DNA from: CAZJYI01 sp964550025 | GTDB taxonomy: Bacteria; Verrucomicrobiota; Kiritimatiellia; UBA8416; CAYOBW01 | Length of the DNA stretch: 64,000 nt | Direction: 5' to 3' | NCBI GenBank assembly: GCA_964550025.1 | Contig: CAZJYI010000002.1 | Span: forward strand, 1 to 64,000 | In this document: piece by piece, positions 42,947 to 50,460 of the stretch | Layout of the letters: each line of letters opens with the position of its first letter | How positions within the stretch are numbered: position 1 is the stretch's first letter | Notes under the pieces: model-generated | The model's input: the letters and a program-made list of their open reading frames with translations, nothing else | What the model was told of the DNA's origin: nothing | Databases searched by the model: none | Made by a program: the position numbers and the translations under genes

Positions 42947-45475
42947 ATGCGTTGTGCAGTGATTTGCTGTGCGCTGACAACCGGTTTGCTGTTCGCAGCA
43001 ACACAGCCGCAGTTCGCCGACAAAACGGCGGAGCTCGACTTCGAACCGGGGGGCGGCGCAGTGTGCTGGGTAGACTTGGACAACGACGGCTGGGTTGACC
43101 TCTGCTGCGGCGGTGTGGCATGGCGCAACCAGGAGGGCAAGGCGTTCACGCGGATTACGAACGGTCTGGGTCCCGTCGTTGCTGCCGACATTGACAACGA
43201 CGGGTTTGACGACCTCTTCTCCTGGTCCGCCAGGCGCGTCTACCGCAACGAATCGGGCCGGGCGTTCAAACCGATGTCTATGCCCGAGCTTCCCGCGAGT
43301 GCGTCCTGCGCGGCTTGTTTGGGCGACTTCAACGGGGACGGTTTCGTTGATGTGTACGTCGGGGGCTACGAAAACTGGGGCAAGGGGATTACCTACCCGG
43401 ACATGCTGCTGATCAACGACAAGGGGCGTGGTTTCACGCACCGGTGGAGCGACAAGCGCTACCGGGCGCGCGGAGTCACTGCGTGTGACATGGACCGGGA
43501 CGGCGACCTTGATGTGTACGTATCCAACTACCGTCTTCAACCCAACGTGCTGTGGCTGAATGACGGAGCCGGTTCACTACGGGATGTCGCCGCGGCGCAG
43601 CGCGCCGTGGCGACATCCGGTCATTTCGGCGGCGGTCATTCCATCGGGGCAGCCTGGGGTGACTTCGACAACGACGGTTGGATCGACCTGTTCGCGGGCA
43701 ACTTCGCCCATCGCGACGGTCGCGGCAATCAACCGCAGTCCCGTTTTCTGCGGAACCTGCGTAGCGAGGGGAAGGCGGCATTCGAAGACCTCGGCATCTG
43801 CGGCGTATTCTACCAGGAATCGTATGCATGCCCCGCCGCGGGCGACTACGACAACGATGGGGATCTCGATCTCTTTTTCACTACCATCTACGGCGTCGCA
43901 TCGTTCAACAGGAAGAACTCTGCCGTTCTGTACTGTAACGAGGGCGGTTTCGCTTTCAAGGATGCAACGACGGCGGTCGGGCTTGCCGGAATCGTGAAGA
44001 CCTACCAGGCGGCATGGGCCGACTACGACAACGATGGCGACCTTGACCTGGTTGCCGGGGGAAGGCTTCACGAGAACCAGGGCACGCGCAACCACTGGCT
44101 CAAGGTTCGGCTCCGGGGGGACGGGAAACGGGTCAACCGTTCGGCCGTCGGGGCGCAGGTGCGGCTGATGCTGGGAGAGAAGGCACTTACGCGCCAGGTT
44201 GAAGCCGGCACGGGGCAGGGCAACCAAAACGACATCTGTCTGCACTTCGGGCTTGGCGAGCATACGGAACCCGTAAATCTCAACATCCTCTGGCCCGGTG
44301 GGCACACGCAAGCGGTGGAGAGTGTCAAGGTCGACCAGTGTATCGACGTGATGTACGAGGAAGCCGGTCGTTATGCGCTCGCCGACCTCGAGACAAAGGT
44401 CCTGGCGGCGAAGCCCGGGCGGTACTACGGACGCTGTGCGATCCAGGAACTGCCGGATGGTTCGTGGTTCCTCGTGTACCACGAGAGCGGACATCACTGG
44501 GCGTACGAGCCGAAGAGGCCGAAGCCGGTCCTGGGCGGCGTGCTGCATGCCCGCTTCTCCCGGGACGGTGGGGCGACGTGGTCGAAGGAGGACCACTGCC
44601 TGGATGGGACACCGGTGGCCGGTTTTCCGGCGTTCCCGCCCGGGGCGGAGCCTGACAACAACGCCTTTGAGCCCGGAGAGCCCTGGGCATACCTGGCCCC
44701 GAACGGGGACTTGGTCGTGCACTCGCTGAAGGACAACTTCAATACAAAGAGGTGGGACGGCACATGGCAGATGCGGTCGTCCGACGGCGGGAAGACGTGG
44801 TCGGCATTGACGAAGATCGACTTTGACGGGATTGAGAATGATGGGGACATATGGGCCATTGATGATCACTTCATCGTGGACGGTGTCATCTACATGGGGG
44901 CCAGGGAGATCCGCAATCGACTCAAGGAGAAACGCAATCTCCTGGTGCGTTCGGCAGATAACGGCCATACCTGGAGGTTCGTGTCGTATGTAACCGACAG
45001 GATGGATACGACGACCGAGCAGGGCATCGAGTACCTCGGGGGCAAGACCATCCTGTGTGTACTCAACTCGGTTGACAAGCGGCACACGTACCAGACTCTC
45101 AGCCGTGACATGGGAAAGACATGGGAACCCCTGCGGGACATCGCGGCCCAAACCGGCATCTGGGACCGCCCCCGGATCTTCACTGCCGCACACCTGCGGG
45201 GAGAAGAAGACTGGTGGAAGGACCGTGTCATTCTCGGTGCCAGCGATCGTCGTACTACGCCGGGCAAGAGCATGCCCAGGCAGAACTGTCTCTGGGTGTC
45301 GCCCGACGCGGGCGAGACGTGGCAGATGATGCCCCTGGACGAAGAGACCGGTGACTCAGGATACGGGGACATGGTTTACGACAAGGCCCGCGACCGGTAC
45401 GTTGCCGTCCTTTATCACGGTACCGTCGACGAGGCCGTGCTCAAGCAATACAGCTTCCGCCTGGAGAAGGAGTGA
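42947..45475 (+). CDS. FG-GAP/ASPIC propeller fused to a sialidase-like domain
   Basis: 842 residues from ATG at 42947, chosen because a signal peptide (MRCAVICCALTTGLLFAATQ) follows; the frame opens earlier through a tandem repeat. Residues about 25-390 are FG-GAP/VCBS repeats with calcium loops (DLDNDGWVDL, DIDNDGFDDL, DYDNDGDLDL). Residues about 400-475 are a UnbV/ASPIC module (NHWLKVRLRGDGKRVNRSAV, LNILWPGGHTQAVESV). The C-terminal about 365 residues form a second, BNR/sialidase-like propeller (FSRDGGATWS, SSDGGKTWS, SADNGHTWRF, SRDMGKTWEP, SPDAGETWQM). The stretch PDGSWFLVYHESGHHW starts the domain. Exo-sialidase activity is unproven because the Arg triad is not assigned. It sits between GH2 and GH29 genes on the same strand. 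Confidence 0.8.
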   Translation: MRCAVICCALTTGLLFAATQPQFADKTAELDFEPGGGAVCWVDLDNDGWVDLCCGGVAWRNQEGKAFTRITNGLGPVVAADIDNDGFDDLFSWSARRVYRNESGRAFKPMSMPELPASASCAACLGDFNGDGFVDVYVGGYENWGKGITYPDMLLINDKGRGFTHRWSDKRYRARGVTACDMDRDGDLDVYVSNYRLQPNVLWLNDGAGSLRDVAAAQRAVATSGHFGGGHSIGAAWGDFDNDGWIDLFAGNFAHRDGRGNQPQSRFLRNLRSEGKAAFEDLGICGVFYQESYACPAAGDYDNDGDLDLFFTTIYGVASFNRKNSAVLYCNEGGFAFKDATTAVGLAGIVKTYQAAWADYDNDGDLDLVAGGRLHENQGTRNHWLKVRLRGDGKRVNRSAVGAQVRLMLGEKALTRQVEAGTGQGNQNDICLHFGLGEHTEPVNLNILWPGGHTQAVESVKVDQCIDVMYEEAGRYALADLETKVLAAKPGRYYGRCAIQELPDGSWFLVYHESGHHWAYEPKRPKPVLGGVLHARFSRDGGATWSKEDHCLDGTPVAGFPAFPPGAEPDNNAFEPGEPWAYLAPNGDLVVHSLKDNFNTKRWDGTWQMRSSDGGKTWSALTKIDFDGIENDGDIWAIDDHFIVDGVIYMGAREIRNRLKEKRNLLVRSADNGHTWRFVSYVTDRMDTTTEQGIEYLGGKTILCVLNSVDKRHTYQTLSRDMGKTWEPLRDIAAQTGIWDRPRIFTAAHLRGEEDWWKDRVILGASDRRTTPGKSMPRQNCLWVSPDAGETWQMMPLDEETGDSGYGDMVYDKARDRYVAVLYHGTVDEAVLKQYSFRLEKE

Positions 45476-45598
45476 GGGAGGTGTTCGCCGCGGCCAAGAT
45501 GAGAATGGCTGTTTCTCCTGTGCACGGTGCTCTTGATCTGCCATTCTGCGGGCGGTACGGTCCGCGTTGAGTACGGGACAAGACAAAGGAGATTCATC

Positions 45599-46999
45599 AT
45601 GCGAGCGAGGGTATTGCAGCGACTTCTGATTGTGATGACGGCGGGTCTGATCGGAGTGAACGCGGTGCACGCCGAAACGCCTGCCGAGAGGGATAGCCGC
45701 ATGACGTGGTGGCGCGAGGCGCGTTTCGGCATGTTCGTGCACTGGGGGCTGTACTCGGGGCTGGCGGGGACGTGGAAGGGCAAGAAAGTCGGCGATCGCG
45801 GTGGCATGGAGTGGATTCAGCAACGGGTCAAGGCCGATACCTGGGAGCATGCCCACGAAGCCGTTCCCCGCTTCAAGCCCACAAAGGACTTCGCGAAGGA
45901 GTGGGCGGCGTTGGCCCGGGAGGCCGGGTGCCGATACCTCGTCTTCACGTCTAAGCACCACGACGGTTTCGCCCTGTTTGCCTCGGACGTCACGACCTAC
46001 GATGCGAAGGACCTTGTCGGGCGAGACCTGTGCAAGGAGATCGTGGACGCCTGCAAAGCGGAAGGACTGAAGGTGGGGTTCTACCACTCGGTCATCGACT
46101 GGCACCATCCTCAGTACGACTACGTGGCCGCCGGCGCCCTGCCGTACCCGCTTAAGAACAAGCCATCGCCGAACGGTCCGCGCAACCACGCCGTATACGT
46201 CGATTTCCTTCATCGGCAGGCCGAAGAGTTGATGACCGGCTACGGCGGCGTGGATGTGATCTGGTGGGACTATTCAAAGAAGGGCAACGAAGGGCCGTTC
46301 TGGCGCGCGGACGAGCTCATGGCGATGGTGCGCAAGCACCAGCCCGCCATCATCAGCAACAACCGCCTCTACCACGTCACGTCGCCAAAGGACTCCTCTC
46401 ACGCCGACCGCCTCAGAGCCTGGGACCCTAAGCAGGGCGATTTCACCACGCCGGAACAGCATATCCCGGCCACTGGCGTGCCCGGCGTCGACTGGGAAGT
46501 CTGCATGACCATGAACACAACGTGGGGCTTCAGCGAACACGATAGCGCGTGGAAAACCGATGAGAAGCTGATTCGCAACCTGGTGGATATCGTATCCAAG
46601 GGCGGAAACTACCTGTTGAATATCGGGCCGAAAGGTGATGGCAGTGTGCCCGCGGAGAGCGTGTCCTCGATGAAGGCGATCAGCCGCTGGATGCGCACGA
46701 ACAGCGAGAGCATCTACGGCACCTCCGCCAGTCTCTTCCCGAAGCTGCCGTGGGGACGGAGCAGCACAAAGGGGCGCACGCTGTACCTGCATGTCTTCGA
46801 CTGGCCGGCCCACGGCAAGCTGCTGCTGCCCGGCCTCAAAACCGCTGTGGCCAAAGTGCGTTTACTGGGAACGGACGCCAAACCGAGGACGGAGAAGACG
46901 GCTGACGGCGTCGTGGTTGCACTGCCGACCAAAGCTCCGGACCCGATAGCCTCGGTCATCGCACTGGAGCTGGCCGGCGAACCAGTGGTTGGCCGGTAG
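45599..46999 (+). CDS. GH29 alpha-L-fucosidase, secreted
   Basis: 466 residues from ATG at 45599 with a perfect AAAGGAG site. Signal peptide ending VNAVHA. The GH29 barrel is clear: WWREARFGMFVHWGLYSGLA, CRYLVFTSKHHDGFALF, GFYHSVIDWHH, and the nucleophile Asp224 in VDVIWWDYS. GNYLLNIGPKGDGSVP precedes the beta-sandwich end. The acid/base residue varies in GH29 and is not assigned. It is predicted to release terminal alpha-L-fucose from fucosylated or fucoidan-like glycans in the periplasm or outside. It is third in the plus-strand row after GH2 and the sialidase-like protein, and 3.5 kb before GH95. Confidence 0.93.
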   Translation: MRARVLQRLLIVMTAGLIGVNAVHAETPAERDSRMTWWREARFGMFVHWGLYSGLAGTWKGKKVGDRGGMEWIQQRVKADTWEHAHEAVPRFKPTKDFAKEWAALAREAGCRYLVFTSKHHDGFALFASDVTTYDAKDLVGRDLCKEIVDACKAEGLKVGFYHSVIDWHHPQYDYVAAGALPYPLKNKPSPNGPRNHAVYVDFLHRQAEELMTGYGGVDVIWWDYSKKGNEGPFWRADELMAMVRKHQPAIISNNRLYHVTSPKDSSHADRLRAWDPKQGDFTTPEQHIPATGVPGVDWEVCMTMNTTWGFSEHDSAWKTDEKLIRNLVDIVSKGGNYLLNIGPKGDGSVPAESVSSMKAISRWMRTNSESIYGTSASLFPKLPWGRSSTKGRTLYLHVFDWPAHGKLLLPGLKTAVAKVRLLGTDAKPRTEKTADGVVVALPTKAPDPIASVIALELAGEPVVGR

Positions 47000-47346
47000 G
47001 CAGGCAGCACAGCAGCGCTAGCCGTCTGGTAGGGGCCCGGTTCTTCCTGGCCTTCTCCCATGGCGTACGCTGCGAAGACCGCTGTTTGGAAGACGAAACG
47101 GCCGGTCTTCATGTTCTCTCAGACGAGTTCAACTCTGACCTTCACCGAACTGCGCTTACGATGATGTGAGAGCTTTGGGCAGTCCTATGAAACCCATGAA
47201 AAAGCCTCCTTTTCGTCTTCTTCAGCTTGCCCGCTTCAGGTAACATTGAATCGTAATCGGGCTTTTTGAAGCTGGGTCAAGGGGCAAGCGGGCGAACCCG
47301 TGCCGCAGGAAAAGCAAAACTCTGTTCTCGATCCACGGAGGAAGTC
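47000..47346. other. 347-base intergenic region with inverted repeat
   Basis: No gene is supported. GCTTGCCC (47225-47232) pairs with GGGCAAGC (47282-47289) and, one shift along, GCCCGCTT (47229-47236) pairs with AAGCGGGC (47286-47293). The segment between, 47240-47275, is A/T-richer and may contain the promoter of the next gene. A pyrimidine-rich tract precedes it. Confidence 0.4.
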
Positions 47347-50274
47347 ATGCAACTCGCTCGTTCTCGCAAGCAACTCCCGCTTTCTCTTCTGCCGGCTGTT
47401 CTACTTGTGAGCATGATGGCGCCGGCGCCACCGGCTCAAGCCGACGTTTTCAATACGAAGATTGCCTCGGTGCCCGATGGCAGCGTCGTCGACTGGGCGA
47501 TAAGCCCTGACGGCATGAAGGTCGTGTACAGCGCCAGGGAGAACCTCTCCGGAGGAACTCCCAACATGGCGCTGTTCTCGGTGAGTAGCTACGGGGGGCC
47601 TTCCACCAGGCTCGCCACGCTCGTTTCCAGCTCCGGCGACGAGTTCAAGATCGGCCCCCGCAGTCACAAGGTGCTGTACCTGGATCAATTGCCGGGAGGA
47701 TCTGTGAGTCAGAAAGCGTTGTTTGGCGTTCCCATCCGTGGAGGCAACAGCACGATGGTGAGTGCCCCGGGGCATCACGTGTACCAATTCGAAATCACGC
47801 CGAATGGGGAACGAGCGGTCTTTACTTCCGCGCCCCATGACCCGGGGGGGATACAGATTAATCTGTACTCGGCGGTGCTCTGGGGCGGCAGTCCCCAGCG
47901 ACTCAATGTCGGCGCCCCGCTCCCGGATGGCGGTAGTATCGGTCGCTTTGCATTGAGCAGCTTCGGCGGCGGGAACACAAGGGTTGTCTACCTGGCCGAC
48001 CAGCGCTTCAACGATGTCTTTGAGCTCTTTTCGGTCAGTAGCGCCCCGGGCGCCCCCCCGACTCGGCTCAACCCCGACCTGACCCCGGGAGGCGACGTCC
48101 ACGGCTTCTGGGTGGCGCCGCGAGGACAGTACAGTCAGAGGGTTGTGTATTTGGCCGATCAGGACACCGACGAGGTGCGGGAGCTGTATTCGACGCTGGT
48201 CTTCAGCGGCGGATCCTCCAAGCTGAACGAAACGCCGGATCCGGGTCTGAGCTTCCCCGTCTCCTTTCTCAGCTTTGACTCGGCCGGTGCTTGGGTTTTG
48301 TACGCCATGACGGATGCGGCCGGAGTCGGGAATCTCTATTCCGTCTACGTTTGCGGCGGAGTGCCAACAAGAGCCTCGGACGACTTCACGAGGACGAAGT
48401 TCTTTGGTTCGGCCTTTACCCCGAATGGCCAGCGGATCGTTTACAACGCCGACGATGAAACGACCGGCAAGCCGGAGATCTTCTCCTCCTGGAGGGCCGG
48501 TGGCGCCCCAAAGAGAATCAGCCACGACATCGCTTCGTCTACCGGCGCCGGGCAAATGCAATTGAGCCCGGACGGGGGCCGGGTCCTTTATGCCACCAAA
48601 GCGGATCCCTGGTCGCCGGTGCTGCTCTGGTCGGTGACTGTGGACGGCCTGGATCGGGCTCAGATCAATAGCGCCGCGACCAGCTTGTTCTCCGCGAAGA
48701 TCACCCCCCATGGTGACACAGTGGTCTGGGCGAACTCGAATAACCCCACCGTTGTAGACAAGGACCTCTACATGGCCCCTATCGAGGGCGGCGCGGTGGA
48801 GAAACTCAGTCACCCCCTGCCCGGACACAGTACCGTCGGCCTCTTCGAGATCAACCCGGCCCGCAGCATGGTGGTGTACGACGCCAAAGAGTGGGACTAC
48901 ACCGAGGAGGAGTACCGGCCCACCGAGCTATTCATGTCCACTCTTACCCCGTCAAATGAACCGCCGCGGGCGTTTATCCTCGTGTCGACAAACGGCAATG
49001 ACACCGCGGCGGGCACAAACTGGGTCGCGGCGAAACGGACGATCCAGGCAGCCGTTGACCAGGCGGAGGACGGCGACGTGGTGCTCGTTGCCGATGGTAC
49101 ATACGGCGGCGGTACGAAGGGTACGAAGGCGGCTTCAAGTCATACCAGGGCCAATGTCGTCGTCATCACGAACGACATTGTGGTGAGCAGTCTGAACGGA
49201 CCGGGCATGACGGAGATCCGTGCGGGCAGCAGCGACGAGCGAGGCGTCTTCATGAGCGCGGGAACGTTGGAAGGGTTCACGATTCACTCCCGGATCGAAT
49301 CTTCCGGGTATCTGTATCCCGAGAACCCCGACTACCAGGGAGGCGGCGCCTATGCCGTCGGGGCGAACATAAAGGACTGCCATTTCAGTCACTGCGGGGC
49401 CGATTGCGGTGGCGGCGTTTACGGCGGTACGCTGACCGACTGCCTGTTTCATACGAACGGTAGTAGCACCGGCACGCATCACGGTGGTGGAGCGGCCTAT
49501 TCCACGCTCATCAACTGTGTGCTGAAAGGGAACGGAGCACTCCGTGGCGCGGGAGCAGCGTATTGTACACTGAGCAACTGCACGGTCGTCGGAAACCAGG
49601 GCGGATGGTCCGGCGGCTTCGGCACCTATTCCTGCACGAACTACAATAGTATCGTCCGGTTCAACTACGGCATCGGTGGCAGTCCCATCGATGAATACTC
49701 AAACGCAACTGCAAACTACTATCCTGCATCGACACCAATCAGCTTCGGCAGCACACTGCCGATGCCCGCGAACGGAACGGGCAACACCACCAACGACCCG
49801 CAGTTGGTGAACTGGGGGAACGACGATTTTGACTTGATGGCGGGCTCGCCCTGCCGGGACACCGGGCGCACCGCAGGCGCGCCCGGCCAGACCGACTTCA
49901 ACGGTGACCCGCGCATCGTCAACGGTTACGTGGACATAGGCGCGTGCGAGTACCAGGGCGCAGGCCAGGGCGACTACGACGGCGACGGCATGGGCAACGG
50001 CGACGAGAACGTGGCCGGAACCAGCTTCCTTGACGCCGGCGACTTCTTCAGCATCGGGGAGCTGACTTACACCGGCATGGATGTCATCGGCTTCGATTCC
50101 GTAACCGGCCGTGTTTACGCGGTCGATCGTGCCGACGACCTGCTGGGGGCGGTCGACTGGTTCGAGTTCACGAACGGCATTCCAGGTACAGGCGGCCTGA
50201 TGGATATCGTGTTGGACCGTGCCGCGGGAGCAACCAGCCGGTTCTTCCGCCTGAGGGTCGAGCTTGCTCCCTGA
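47347..50274 (+). CDS. TolB-type propeller fused to a beta-helix, with C-terminal module
   Basis: 975 residues from ATG at 47347 (GGAGGAA five bases upstream); earlier in-frame codons are unlikely. The signal peptide contains LSLLPAVLLVSMMAPAPPAQ. Residues about 30-525 form a beta-propeller of TolB/WD40-like blades (ISPDGMKVVYSA, TPNGERAVFTSA, APRGQYSQRVVYLADQ, SPDGGRVLYATK, NPARSMVVYDAK). Residues about 540-870 form a right-handed beta-helix (TIQAAVDQAEDGDVVLVADG, then GGG-rich repeats and GACEYQG). A short calcium segment (DYDGDGMGNGDENVAGT) and the end module (FDSVTGRVYAVDRADDL and RFFRLRVELAP) close the chain. It is surface or secreted; function unknown. Confidence 0.8.
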   Translation: MQLARSRKQLPLSLLPAVLLVSMMAPAPPAQADVFNTKIASVPDGSVVDWAISPDGMKVVYSARENLSGGTPNMALFSVSSYGGPSTRLATLVSSSGDEFKIGPRSHKVLYLDQLPGGSVSQKALFGVPIRGGNSTMVSAPGHHVYQFEITPNGERAVFTSAPHDPGGIQINLYSAVLWGGSPQRLNVGAPLPDGGSIGRFALSSFGGGNTRVVYLADQRFNDVFELFSVSSAPGAPPTRLNPDLTPGGDVHGFWVAPRGQYSQRVVYLADQDTDEVRELYSTLVFSGGSSKLNETPDPGLSFPVSFLSFDSAGAWVLYAMTDAAGVGNLYSVYVCGGVPTRASDDFTRTKFFGSAFTPNGQRIVYNADDETTGKPEIFSSWRAGGAPKRISHDIASSTGAGQMQLSPDGGRVLYATKADPWSPVLLWSVTVDGLDRAQINSAATSLFSAKITPHGDTVVWANSNNPTVVDKDLYMAPIEGGAVEKLSHPLPGHSTVGLFEINPARSMVVYDAKEWDYTEEEYRPTELFMSTLTPSNEPPRAFILVSTNGNDTAAGTNWVAAKRTIQAAVDQAEDGDVVLVADGTYGGGTKGTKAASSHTRANVVVITNDIVVSSLNGPGMTEIRAGSSDERGVFMSAGTLEGFTIHSRIESSGYLYPENPDYQGGGAYAVGANIKDCHFSHCGADCGGGVYGGTLTDCLFHTNGSSTGTHHGGGAAYSTLINCVLKGNGALRGAGAAYCTLSNCTVVGNQGGWSGGFGTYSCTNYNSIVRFNYGIGGSPIDEYSNATANYYPASTPISFGSTLPMPANGTGNTTNDPQLVNWGNDDFDLMAGSPCRDTGRTAGAPGQTDFNGDPRIVNGYVDIGACEYQGAGQGDYDGDGMGNGDENVAGTSFLDAGDFFSIGELTYTGMDVIGFDSVTGRVYAVDRADDLLGAVDWFEFTNGIPGTGGLMDIVLDRAAGATSRFFRLRVELAP

Positions 50275-50460
50275 CACGAGCTCGCGGCCCCGGCGGCTCT
50301 GCCGCCCTGGGTTATCCGAAGGGAGACCTGAGGGGCGCGCGGTAACACTCGCGGCCGCTTTCGGGTTTGGATCATCCCGCCGTCGGCTGGTAGAGTGTTG
50401 AATGTGCCGCATGCTGGACGGCATGTGGCACTGCGGAATCCCAACGCCATGGAGGAATAC

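Noticed and set aside
43577..45193. A 538-codon minus-strand frame opposite the sialidase fusion
   Set aside because: Antisense shadow without start signals or recognisable domains.
47000..47346. tRNA or riboswitch in the spacer after GH29
   Set aside because: No cloverleaf, anticodon loop or known riboswitch core could be drawn; only a short inverted repeat was found.
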